Assembly: GCA_001781555.1 (NCBI GenBank) | Contig: MFLP01000010.1 | Coordinates: 7,981 to 41,519, forward strand | Direction: 5' to 3' | Source: Candidatus Kaiserbacteria bacterium RIFCSPHIGHO2_12_FULL_53_13 | Lineage (GTDB): Bacteria; Patescibacteriota; Minisyncoccia; Phycocordibacterales; UBA2100 | Length of the DNA: 33,539 bases | Shown here: positions 1 through 7,560 of the stretch, one piece after another | Layout: each line of letters begins with the position of its first letter | Position numbering within the stretch: the first letter of the stretch is position 1 | The notes under the pieces: model-generated | Databases searched by the model: none | Seen by the model: only the letters and a program-made list of their open reading frames with translations | Told to the model about the DNA's origin: nothing | Position numbers and translations under genes: made by a program

Positions 1-2
1 TC

Positions 3-497
3 ATCTGGGGGGAAACCTTGAACGCGGCGCAGGCAAAGGCAGTGGCCGATTTTATCCAGATTCTCAAGAACTATTTCAATGTGTCAGTGAAAGATGAGGG
101 CGACCTTGTTGAAAATCGCGGCGCGCAGATCACTTACAGCGTGCTCGGTTTCCATGAAGATGTTGCGAAAAAATATGCGTTCGACCCTGATGATTCCAAA
201 CGCGGCGCGGCTCTCGCGGCCTTTCCGGCAGAAGTAAAGAAGTTCATGAGCGTCGGTATTGAGGTAACGCCTGCCGGTACGACAAGTTTTAATTTTATTC
301 TTGCCGGCAAGCACAAAGGTTTCAATATTGCGCGTTTCATCGAGCATGAGGGGTGGAAAAAAGAAGACTGTGTGTATGTGGGTGATGCGCTTTTCCCCGG
401 CGGCAATGATGAGAGTGTCATCGGTGTTATCCCGACGCATCCGGTAAAAGACCCCGACGAAACGTTCCTGTATATTCGGAACGATCTGTTATCCTAG
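3..497 (+). CDS. Phosphomannomutase-like HAD-IIB phosphatase, C-terminal part (5' end off window)
   Basis: Partial gene. The reading frame is open to the left edge (codons for IWGET precede the TTG at 18 chosen by the ORF track), so the N-terminal half with the nucleophile DxDxT motif lies outside the window. The visible part resembles the cap and C-terminal core of eukaryotic-type phosphomannomutase: ENRGAQITYSVLG matches the family's ENRGSQITFSALG-type cap motif, followed by FDPDDSKR, and VGDALFPGGNDESV matches the Mg-binding GD..PGGND loop. The expected activity is phosphosugar mutase or phosphatase in the cytoplasm, but substrate cannot be read from sequence. A second homologue lies about 15 kb downstream (15754-16512) with the same GDAL.PGGND loop. 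The gene ends 6 nt before the ABC ATPase start, so the two are probably co-transcribed. Confidence 0.75.
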   Translation: MWGETLNAAQAKAVADFIQILKNYFNVSVKDEGDLVENRGAQITYSVLGFHEDVAKKYAFDPDDSKRGAALAAFPAEVKKFMSVGIEVTPAGTTSFNFILAGKHKGFNIARFIEHEGWKKEDCVYVGDALFPGGNDESVIGVIPTHPVKDPDETFLYIRNDLLS

Positions 498-503
498 TCT
501 CTC

Positions 504-1259
504 ATGCAAAACGCGCTCAGCATTCATAAGCTCAAAAAGACGTACGGCAACGGCGTCGAGGCACTTAAAGGCGTGTCGCTCGAAGTCCCCGAAGGAGATT
601 TTTTCGCACTCCTAGGCCCCAACGGCGCGGGAAAAACCACTATCATCGGAGTCGTGACCGGTCTCGTGAATAAAACCGAGGGCACTGTTTCCGTCTTCGG
701 GCACGATATCGAGAAAGAGCCGGAAACAGCGCGTGCGCAGATAGGTGTGGTGCCGCAGGAAATCAATTTCAATCCGTTCGAGAAGTGTATTGATGTAGTC
801 GTCAATCAGGGAGGTTATTACGGTATTCCCCGCAAGACCGCCATTCCATACGCAGAACAACTGCTGAAAGACCTTGGCATATTCGACAAAAGAGACATGA
901 CCGGTTGGACGCTCTCTGGAGGAATGAAGCGACGACTTTTGATAGCGCGAGCCCTTATTCATCAGCCGCGATTTCTCATACTCGATGAGCCGACCGCCGG
1001 CGTAGACGTCGAGCTCCGGCGCGGGATGTGGGATTATCTCAAGACACTGACCGAAAAAGGCGTAACGATACTCCTCACGACGCACTATTTGGAAGAAGCC
1101 GAGCAGCTCTGCAAACATGTAGCCATCATCAACAAGGGAGAGATCGCTGCTTCGGGTACCATGGAAGAGGTGCTCGCACTGCATGACGGTGCAACTCCGA
1201 AAGACGGCTACCGCGGCGGGCGGCTTGAAGAAGTGTTCCTCAAACTAACTCGCGAATAA
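504..1259 (+). CDS. ABC-2 type exporter, ATP-binding protein
   Basis: Cytoplasmic ATPase subunit of an ABC exporter, 251 residues, a normal length for a single nucleotide-binding domain. Walker A is GPNGAGKTT (about residues 38-46), the Q-loop lies in GVVPQE, the ABC signature is LSGGMKRR, Walker B is RFLILDEPTAGVD, and the switch His is in LLTTHYLEEAEQL. The GxDxELRR region after Walker B and the TTHYLEEAE wording are typical of the DrrA/NodI/CcmA group, which pairs with ABC-2 permeases. That agrees with the next gene, which starts 1 nt after this stop. The substrate (drug, lipid or polysaccharide) is not deducible. The start ATG at 504 follows the stop of the HAD gene closely and has no clear Shine-Dalgarno. 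Confidence 0.93.
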   Translation: MQNALSIHKLKKTYGNGVEALKGVSLEVPEGDFFALLGPNGAGKTTIIGVVTGLVNKTEGTVSVFGHDIEKEPETARAQIGVVPQEINFNPFEKCIDVVVNQGGYYGIPRKTAIPYAEQLLKDLGIFDKRDMTGWTLSGGMKRRLLIARALIHQPRFLILDEPTAGVDVELRRGMWDYLKTLTEKGVTILLTTHYLEEAEQLCKHVAIINKGEIAASGTMEEVLALHDGATPKDGYRGGRLEEVFLKLTRE

Positions 1260-1260
1260 T

Positions 1261-2037
1261 ATGAATTATTACCAGATGTGGGTTTCCTTCTATACCATCG
1301 TGCGCAAAGACATCGTGCGTATCTTCCGCATCTGGCCGCAGACTTTCTTGCCCTCCATTATTACCTCTATTCTTTACTTCCTCGTGTTCGGCAAAGTTCT
1401 GGGCGGACGCATCGGCGAAATCGGCGGCCACCCGTATATCACCTTTGTCGTCCCCGGCCTCGTCATGCTAGCCGTTGTGACGAACTCTTTCTCTAACGTT
1501 GCGACTACGTTCTTTCAAGCAAAATTCTTCGCGCGCAACATAGATGAGATCCTTGTCTCGCCAACCCCAGCGTGGGTCATAATCGCCGGATATGTCGCTG
1601 GCGGCATGGTGCGCGGAATAACCATCGGGCTCCTTGTGATCGTCGTTTCAGCTTTTTTCTCTCCGCTTCCCTTCACGCATCCGCTCATAATTCTCCTATT
1701 TCTCATCCTTTCAAGTCTTCTTTTCTCGCTCGCCGGACTTGTTAACGGGATTTATGCCAAGAGTTTCGACGGCATAACGATAGTCCCGACCTTCGTCCTG
1801 ACCCCGCTTGTCTATCTGGGCGGTGTATTTTATTCCGCACAAGCACTCCCTCCTCTTTGGCAGAAGCTCACGTTCGCGGACCCGATCTTCTACCTCATCA
1901 ACGGCTTCCGTGCAGGATTCATGGGATTCTCTGACATCTCGTTATCTTTAAGCATTGGTGTTCTAGCGGTGCTTATTGCCATACTTGTCGGCATTAACTG
2001 GTATTTCATCCGCACCGGGCTCGGCCTGAGGCAATAA
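1261..2037 (+). CDS. ABC-2 type exporter, membrane permease
   Basis: Integral membrane partner of the preceding ATPase, 258 residues. It has about six hydrophobic segments: FLPSIITSILYFLVFGKVLG, the YITFVVPGLVMLAVV region, WVIIAGYVAGGMVRGITIG, a long run after HPLIILL, the VPTFVLTPLVYLGGVFYS segment, and a final SIGVLAVLIAILVGINW helix. The FVVPGL and LTPLVYLGGVFYS motifs are characteristic of ABC-2 membrane domains (NodJ/DrrB/YadH-like). The two exporter genes are separated by one base (TAA, T, ATG), consistent with translational coupling. The gene converges on purB, whose stop lies 4 nt beyond this stop on the other strand. Confidence 0.92.
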   Translation: MNYYQMWVSFYTIVRKDIVRIFRIWPQTFLPSIITSILYFLVFGKVLGGRIGEIGGHPYITFVVPGLVMLAVVTNSFSNVATTFFQAKFFARNIDEILVSPTPAWVIIAGYVAGGMVRGITIGLLVIVVSAFFSPLPFTHPLIILLFLILSSLLFSLAGLVNGIYAKSFDGITIVPTFVLTPLVYLGGVFYSAQALPPLWQKLTFADPIFYLINGFRAGFMGFSDISLSLSIGVLAVLIAILVGINWYFIRTGLGLRQ

Positions 2038-2041
2038 GGGA

Positions 2042-3436
2042 TCAACCTTTGGCGATCTCGACCGCGAGGCCGATGTAATTCTCCGGCCGGAGCGCTTTGA
2101 GACGCTTCTTTACCTCGTCACTGACGGACAATCCATCGATGAACTCTGAGAAATCTGCAAGAGTCACCTGCTTGCCGCGCGTCAATTCTTTCAGTTTCTC
2201 ATAGGGCACCTCGACACCTTCCCGACGGAGCACCGTCTGGAACGCTTCCGCTAGAACTTCAGGGTGCGCTTGCAAATCCTCGAGCATCGCCTGTGCATTT
2301 ACATTTATTTTCCCTAGACCGCGCAAAAGCGATTTATAACCAATGAGCGAATGCGCGAACGCTGTTCCAAAAGTGCGTTTTACTGTTGAATCGGACAGGT
2401 CGCGCTGGAGGCGCGAGATGGGAAGCTTGCGCGAGAAGTGCTCGAATAACGCGTTCGCAACGCCGAAATTCCCTTCCGCATTCTCAAAATCGATAGGGTT
2501 CACCTTGTGCGGCATCGCGGATGAACCCACTTCCCCACCTTTGACCTTTTGCGTAATCCATCCGTCGCTGACGTATCGCCACATATCCTGCGAAAATCCG
2601 ATTAACACGGTGTTGACGCGCCGAAGATTATCAAAAAGTTCGGCGTACGTGTCGTGCGGCTCGATCTGCGTAATAGCATTGTTTAATTCCAACTTGATTT
2701 CTGACTTTGTATTAAACTGCTGAACGAACTTCTCGCTAAATATCTGCCAATCTACATCAGGAACCGACACAGTATGAGCATTGTAATTTCCAGTCGCGCC
2801 TGAAAATTTCACAAGAATGTGTGTCTTTTTTAATTGCTCGAGCTGGCGTGAGATCCGGGATTCAAATACGCGCATTTCCTTTCCGAACGTAGTTGGCGAA
2901 GCTGGCTGTCCGTGCGTTCGCGCGAGCATCGGAGTTGCGCCATACTTTTCAGAAAGGTCTGCGAGATTCTTACGCACATTTTCAATGGCGGGAATAAGTT
3001 CGACATCCAGGACATCGCCTAGAAGGAGCGCATACGCTATGTTATCCACATCTTCAGAAGTGAGCGCGAAATGCACGAGCTCGGATATATCGGCGAGAGA
3101 TGTCTCGGCTAACTTTAGCTTTAAATAATATTCAACTGCTTTAACGTCATGATTCGTTGCAAGAATCCCACCATATCCATACTTCTCTATCGCCTTTACA
3201 ATGCGTGCGTCATCAATAGAAATCCGCCAAAGATCGCGGAGAATGTCCTGCTCCTCTGCTGTCAATTTTCTAATGCCCAACTTTTTCTCTTCGGAGAGCG
3301 CTAGTAAATACTCGCACTCCACTCGAATACGCGCGCGGATAAGCGAAAATTCGCTAAAGCGCTCTGAAAATTGCTCAAGAAGATCGCGGTATCTTCCGTC
3401 TATCGAACTAATTGCAGTAAGTGGTTCAAATAGCAT
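2042..3436 (-). CDS. purB: Adenylosuccinate lyase
   Basis: 464 residues, the usual length of the E. coli-type enzyme. It cleaves SAICAR to AICAR plus fumarate and adenylosuccinate to AMP plus fumarate. The N-terminus LTAISSIDGRY matches the LTAVSPVDGRY start of that subgroup. The catalytic flexible loop is GSSAMPHKVNPIDFENAEGN, the fumarase/aspartase superfamily signature with its catalytic Ser. TSEDVDN and RTHGQPASPTTFGKE are further active-site blocks. It is the last gene of the minus-strand purine operon, and its ATG overlaps the 3' end of purC by 11 bases. It converges on the ABC permease with a 4-nt gap, leaving no room for a separate terminator. Confidence 0.97.
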   Translation of the reverse strand: MLFEPLTAISSIDGRYRDLLEQFSERFSEFSLIRARIRVECEYLLALSEEKKLGIRKLTAEEQDILRDLWRISIDDARIVKAIEKYGYGGILATNHDVKAVEYYLKLKLAETSLADISELVHFALTSEDVDNIAYALLLGDVLDVELIPAIENVRKNLADLSEKYGATPMLARTHGQPASPTTFGKEMRVFESRISRQLEQLKKTHILVKFSGATGNYNAHTVSVPDVDWQIFSEKFVQQFNTKSEIKLELNNAITQIEPHDTYAELFDNLRRVNTVLIGFSQDMWRYVSDGWITQKVKGGEVGSSAMPHKVNPIDFENAEGNFGVANALFEHFSRKLPISRLQRDLSDSTVKRTFGTAFAHSLIGYKSLLRGLGKINVNAQAMLEDLQAHPEVLAEAFQTVLRREGVEVPYEKLKELTRGKQVTLADFSEFIDGLSVSDEVKKRLKALRPENYIGLAVEIAKG

Positions 3437-4370
3437 ATGATCTCAAATTTCTCTCGATCCGCGGCAATACTGGCGTCTCGCCTCTCACGAATTTCCCGCC
3501 CGTAATTTGCTCGTACATCTGAATATACCGGCGAGAGAGCTCTTCCACAAGTTCTTCCGGCGCTTCGGGAAGCGTAGCATCCTTGTACGGATCGCAATGT
3601 TCCCTGAACCACAAGCGCAGGAATTCCTTGTCGAAATATTCCGGCTCTTGTCCTGCGTCGATTCGCCCCTGGTACGAGCCGAGCTGCCAGAATCGCGAGG
3701 AATCCGGCGTATGTATCTCGTCGATGAGCGTGAGCGTTCCTTCGCCAGATGACGAATCGTCCGTTCCGAATTCATACTTTGTGTCGACAAGAATGAGTCC
3801 GTTCTTCAACGCAATCTCCTGGCCGCGCGCGAAGAGCGCGAGCGCGGTCGCTTTAACCTCATCGAAACGCGCTTGCGTGATTAATCCTTCGGCGACCATC
3901 TCCGAGGACGTGAGAGTGCGATCGTGCTTCTCTTCCTTGGTCGTAGGATCGAAGATAGGATGCGGTAGTTTCTGATTCTTTTTCATCCCGTCAGGGAGAG
4001 TGAGGCCGCCGAAAGTCCGCTCGCCTTTCGAATATCTGGTCCAGATAGATGTGCCGGTGACGCCGGTCAAATACCCGCGCACGACCGCTTCCACGGGAAC
4101 CGTCGTGCATTTTTTCGCCACGGTCACGTTGGGGTCCGGCACTGCAAGCATGTGATTCGGTACCATATCTTTCGTCTCTCTAAACCACCATGCGCTGATC
4201 TGGTTCAGAACCTGACCTTTCCACGGTATATGCGCGATTATCCTATCGAACGACGAATGCCTGTCGGTCGTTATAAGGAAAAGCTGGTCTTTCTGTTCGT
4301 ACACATCGCGCACTTTGCCGGTATATTTCTTACCGAGCCATTGGAAATCTGTTTTTTTGAGTATGTCCAT
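3426..4370 (-). CDS. purC: SAICAR synthetase (phosphoribosylaminoimidazole-succinocarboxamide synthase)
   Basis: 314 residues, closer to the longer yeast Ade1-type enzyme than to the roughly 240-residue E. coli form. It ligates aspartate to CAIR using ATP in purine synthesis. Visible family motifs are GKVRDVYE near the N-terminus, TTDRHSSFDRIIAHIPWKG, VEAVVRGYLTGV, LVDTKYEFG and TLIDEIHTPDSSRFW, the last being the metal/ATP-binding DE..TPDS.R block. The start ATG lies 3 nt after the TAA of purM and the end overlaps purB by 11 nt, so translation is probably coupled along the operon. Confidence 0.97.
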   Translation of the reverse strand: MDILKKTDFQWLGKKYTGKVRDVYEQKDQLFLITTDRHSSFDRIIAHIPWKGQVLNQISAWWFRETKDMVPNHMLAVPDPNVTVAKKCTTVPVEAVVRGYLTGVTGTSIWTRYSKGERTFGGLTLPDGMKKNQKLPHPIFDPTTKEEKHDRTLTSSEMVAEGLITQARFDEVKATALALFARGQEIALKNGLILVDTKYEFGTDDSSSGEGTLTLIDEIHTPDSSRFWQLGSYQGRIDAGQEPEYFDKEFLRLWFREHCDPYKDATLPEAPEELVEELSRRYIQMYEQITGGKFVRGETPVLPRIERNLRSYAI

Positions 4371-4373
4371 ACA

Positions 4374-5411
4374 TTACTCCCAGTTCAGCTGACCTTTTAA
4401 TTCGACTTTTTTATTACCATCCCTTATCACTCCTATTTCGTAAGCATCAACGCCGAATCCCTCAAGGTGAGCAACCGCCTTATCCGCGAATCCTCCTTTT
4501 ACCACCGCCGTGATGCCGACACCCATATTGAAAGTTCTTAGCATGTCTACATCTTCCAAACGCCCAGATTTCTTAAGCGTCTTGAATATAGGCAAGATCT
4601 TAATCTTGCCTAAATCTATATGCGCGTTAAGGTCCTCTGGTAAAATTCTGTTCAGATTCTCTTGTATTCCGCCGCCTGTGATGTGAGCAAGCCCGACAAG
4701 ACCTTCCTCGCCGAACAAATCTTTAAGACAATTGTAATAGCATCGATGCGGAGTGAGTATCGTCTTGATGAATGACTGGCCATTGATTTGTTCGCTAAGT
4801 ATTTCAGGCGACGCTTCCATTAGTTTACGAACCAAAGAAAATCCATTTGTGTGGATTCCGCTAGATGCCAAGGCCAGAACGATATCGCCGGACTTGATTT
4901 TCGAGCCGTCAATAATATTCTCCTTATCGACGACTCCGACGACACTTGCCGTGAGAATGTAAGTTCCCTCTTCTACTACCCCCGGCTGTTCGGAAGTCTC
5001 TCCGCCCGTCAAAACACAGCCATTCTCCTTGCATGCCGATGACAATGACGATACGAGTTGCAAAATGGTTTCCTTCTCCATTTTCCCGCATACGATACAG
5101 TCTTGGACGGAAAGTGGTTTAGCCCCCATGACGATGCAATCGTTTATCAAGTGTCCAACAAGGTCGTAGCAAATCGTCTCAACGCTGTCGTTCTGAAGAG
5201 CAAGTCTTTGTTTAGTCCCCGGCTCTTCCGTCTTAAGCACGAGCACCGGATGTTTATATCCCTCGAAAACGCCATCAAACAAAGTCGCAAAAGCCCCTAT
5301 TTTATTTAGAACGCGCGAGTTGTCGCTATCTAATATCTTTCCCATCTGGCGCTTTGTGTCGTTAGCAATGTCTATATCCACTCCTGATTGCTTATAGGAG
5401 AATTTTCTCAT
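4374..5411 (-). CDS. purM: Phosphoribosylformylglycinamidine cyclo-ligase (AIR synthetase)
   Basis: 345 residues, typical length. It converts FGAM to AIR with ATP. The N-terminus SYKQSGVDIDIAND matches the Y..AGVDI..g start of PurM. CVLTGGETSEQPGV is the conserved GGETAeMPG loop, ALASSGIHTNGFSLVRK is the glycine-rich ATP-binding segment, and HITGGGIQENLNRILP and FNMGVGI are further blocks. The start codon overlaps the TGA stop of purE in an ATGA arrangement, which implies coupled translation. The local base composition is AT-richer than that of purL or glyA. Confidence 0.97.
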   Translation of the reverse strand: MRKFSYKQSGVDIDIANDTKRQMGKILDSDNSRVLNKIGAFATLFDGVFEGYKHPVLVLKTEEPGTKQRLALQNDSVETICYDLVGHLINDCIVMGAKPLSVQDCIVCGKMEKETILQLVSSLSSACKENGCVLTGGETSEQPGVVEEGTYILTASVVGVVDKENIIDGSKIKSGDIVLALASSGIHTNGFSLVRKLMEASPEILSEQINGQSFIKTILTPHRCYYNCLKDLFGEEGLVGLAHITGGGIQENLNRILPEDLNAHIDLGKIKILPIFKTLKKSGRLEDVDMLRTFNMGVGITAVVKGGFADKAVAHLEGFGVDAYEIGVIRDGNKKVELKGQLNWE

Positions 5412-5932
5412 ATCAATCCCTGTTCTTCCAAATATTTCTTAAAGCCCTTCTCTTGCAGCTTATCGTCCTTTTTCAAGACATCCGCACCCAATTTTTCTTT
5501 ATATGCGCGCACTCTGTTCCGCACACCCATGTCCCCCGCTCCGATTATCTGCACCGCGAGAATGCCGGCATTTTTCGCCCCGTTGATGGCGACGGTCGCG
5601 ACCGGCACCCCCGGCGGCATCTGAGCCGTCGAAAAAAGCGCGTCAACGCCTTGCGCTGTTTTGTTCATGATAGGAACTCCGATGACGGGAAGCGCCGTAT
5701 TCGCCGCAACTACGCCCGCAAGGTGCGCGGCGCCTCCGGCGCCGCAGATGAATACCTTCACTCCACCCTCCTCGCCTTTCTTCACATATTCAACGACGGC
5801 TTCCGGCGTGCGGTGCGCCGATAGGACATGAACTTCGCTTCCGATGCCTAATTCCTCCAAGACCGTCGCTGCATCCTTCATGACCGGCAAATCCGAGTCC
5901 GAACCAATGATGATGCCGACCTGTGGTTTCAT
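5408..5932 (-). CDS. purE: N5-carboxyaminoimidazole ribonucleotide mutase, class I PurE
   Basis: 174 residues, normal for class I PurE. It interconverts N5-CAIR and CAIR. Visible motifs are VGIIIGSDSDLPVMKDAA, the catalytic region HVLSAHRTPE with its active-site His, and FICGAGGAAHLAGVVAA, which binds the substrate phosphate and ribose. No purK was found in the window. A TATAAT sits 9 nt upstream of the ATG and overlaps the stop codon of the upstream HAD gene, so an internal promoter with an almost leaderless transcript is possible. The 3' end overlaps purM by 4 nt. Confidence 0.97.
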   Translation of the reverse strand: MKPQVGIIIGSDSDLPVMKDAATVLEELGIGSEVHVLSAHRTPEAVVEYVKKGEEGGVKVFICGAGGAAHLAGVVAANTALPVIGVPIMNKTAQGVDALFSTAQMPPGVPVATVAINGAKNAGILAVQIIGAGDMGVRNRVRAYKEKLGADVLKKDDKLQEKGFKKYLEEQGLI

Positions 5933-5942
5933 ATGACTTACA

Positions 5943-6602
5943 TTATACCTTTTTAATAATATCTATCATGTCGAGAAGGTTATGAATGAGGTAGTCCGGC
6001 TTTGCCTCTTTAAGACGCCGTGTTGAATAGTAGCCGCCGGTTATCGCGACCGTCCTGATCCCGGCACGCTTACCGGCTTCTGCCTCTTCTGGCGAGTCGC
6101 CGATTATCAATATTTCATTCTTTTTATACGAGGACTTTTTCACGAGATAGGCAAGTTTGTCGGCTTTGTTTTTCCTCTCCATCGTCGCGTGCATGTCGTT
6201 CGTTATGACGCGAGAAAAATGATGTCCGATGCCGAGTCTTTCAAGCTGATTTTGTAACCCTTCTTTCGTGTGATTGCTCAAGATGACTGCTTCAATATTG
6301 CGATCTTTGAGAAATTGAAGCAACTGACGCGCACCGCCTCGCGTCCGTATCTTGGCGATCCGGGGTTCGTAGATGGAGTGGAAGAGCTTTTGCACATTTC
6401 TTGATTCGCGCGCGATTTCCTCTTCGCTAAACCCCATTGCAACAAAAAAATCTCTCACGGGCATTGTAAATTTCTCCCTATACGTTTTTATGTCTATTTG
6501 CTTACGACCTGTGCTTCTAAAAATGTGATTGTCGATATCGAGCGTTGCCTGCGTATCCGCAATGAGAACTCCATTCCAATCAAATACGACGAGTTTGATC
6601 AT
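5943..6602 (-). CDS. HAD-superfamily hydrolase with DWN variant of motif I
   Basis: 219 residues, phosphoglycolate-phosphatase-like layout with a helical C1 cap. Motif I is FDWNGVL near residue 7: the nucleophile Asp is present, but the usual second Asp (general acid/base, position +2) is Asn. Motif II is ILSNHT, the motif III Lys is probably within ERKNKADK, and motif IV is IIGDSPEEAEAGKRAG, so the rest of the active site is intact. The gene sits between purQ and purE, with its ATG 2 nt after the purQ TAA, so it is transcribed with the purine genes. It may be a nucleotide or phosphosugar phosphatase of the pathway, but this is inference from position only. Confidence 0.85.
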   Translation of the reverse strand: MIKLVVFDWNGVLIADTQATLDIDNHIFRSTGRKQIDIKTYREKFTMPVRDFFVAMGFSEEEIARESRNVQKLFHSIYEPRIAKIRTRGGARQLLQFLKDRNIEAVILSNHTKEGLQNQLERLGIGHHFSRVITNDMHATMERKNKADKLAYLVKKSSYKKNEILIIGDSPEEAEAGKRAGIRTVAITGGYYSTRRLKEAKPDYLIHNLLDMIDIIKKV

Positions 6603-6604
6603 GA

Positions 6605-7525
6605 TTATCTGAAGTATCGCACCGCATTCTTGAATATCTGAAGACCGGGGCCCTCCGTAGGAATCTCTTTTCCCTCGCGGATGAAGCGTTCTTTGAGATA
6701 CGTCCAGTGAGGAAGCTGGGTGAATGAGACTGCGCGTTCGGGATGCGGCATGAGCCCCAAGACGCGGCCGCCATAGCCGGTGATGCCTGCGATGTTCTCG
6801 ATCGAGCCGTTCGGGTTCGCCGGCAAGTCAAAATGCTTTGCGGTCTCGCCTTTTACATACCGGAGCGCTATCGCGTTTTCTTTCTTGAGCTTCACGAGTG
6901 TATTCTCTGGCGCATAATATCTCCCCTCTCCATGAGCGATTGGGATGGAAAGTGATCTTATTCCGCTGAGCCACGGGCTGTCATTTTGCACTTCCACATC
7001 AACCCAGCGGCATACATAACGCGCCGAGTCGTTGGAGGTTAAAGCCCCCGGCAAGATGCCCGCACTTGTAATGATCTGAAACCCATTGCAAATACCTGCA
7101 AGCAAGGTATCCCGCGAGAGAAATTCCTCGATTTGTTCCCCCAGGTGGTGTCTGACGCGATTCGCATACGCTTTCCCGGAGCCGGTGTCATCGCCATATG
7201 AAAAACCGCCTGGAAAAACAATGATCTGCGCCCGATCGAGTATCGCGGGTCGCGCGATGATGTCATTGATGTGCACGATATCGGCGGATGCTCCAGAGAT
7301 TTCAAACGCCGTCTTTGTTTCGTCTTCAGTATTGAGACCGTAGCCCGAGAAAATTATGACGTGCGGTTTGCTAGAACTTCTTGCGAGCGAAAGCGAGTTA
7401 GAAGTTCTTGCACCCCGCTGTACTTTTTTATCTATCACACCCGCAACGCGCGTGGCCGAATAGGCCTTCCCTTGCCGGGCGAAGCGCGTTGCTTGGATAT
7501 CAGTTGTTGAAGTTCTTTTGTTCAT
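6605..7525 (-). CDS. purQ: FGAM synthase, glutamine amidotransferase subunit
   Basis: 306 residues. It hydrolyses glutamine and feeds ammonia to PurL. The class I amidotransferase domain starts at about residue 53 (HVIIFSGYGLN). The catalytic Cys is in LLAGICNGFQI and the His/Glu pair is in GLMPHPERA. FPGGFSYGDD is the conserved oxyanion-side motif. It is longer than the B. subtilis enzyme (about 227 residues) because of a roughly 50-residue basic, low-complexity N-terminal extension. That extension contains a 9-bp inverted repeat (7373-7408). The only later in-frame start visible in the extension is a GTG near residue 29, and nothing closer to the domain. A TATATT box lies only 2 nt before the ATG, so the true start is uncertain. 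Confidence 0.93.
   Translation of the reverse strand: MNKRTSTTDIQATRFARQGKAYSATRVAGVIDKKVQRGARTSNSLSLARSSSKPHVIIFSGYGLNTEDETKTAFEISGASADIVHINDIIARPAILDRAQIIVFPGGFSYGDDTGSGKAYANRVRHHLGEQIEEFLSRDTLLAGICNGFQIITSAGILPGALTSNDSARYVCRWVDVEVQNDSPWLSGIRSLSIPIAHGEGRYYAPENTLVKLKKENAIALRYVKGETAKHFDLPANPNGSIENIAGITGYGGRVLGLMPHPERAVSFTQLPHWTYLKERFIREGKEIPTEGPGLQIFKNAVRYFR
7373..7408. repeat. Inverted repeat inside the purQ N-terminal extension
   Basis: Nine-base arms AGAACTTCT and AGAAGTTCT are separated by 18 nt containing GCGAGCGAAAGCGAG. The repeat lies exactly in the stretch encoding the non-conserved N-terminal extension of PurQ, which suggests that a small palindromic repeat was captured into the reading frame. 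The GCGAGCGAAAGCGAG-like core has the look of dispersed intergenic repeats in such genomes, but no second copy was found here. Confidence 0.6.
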
Positions 7526-7560
7526 AAAATATATTTCGTCATTAAAAAGTGCTGCTGGGG

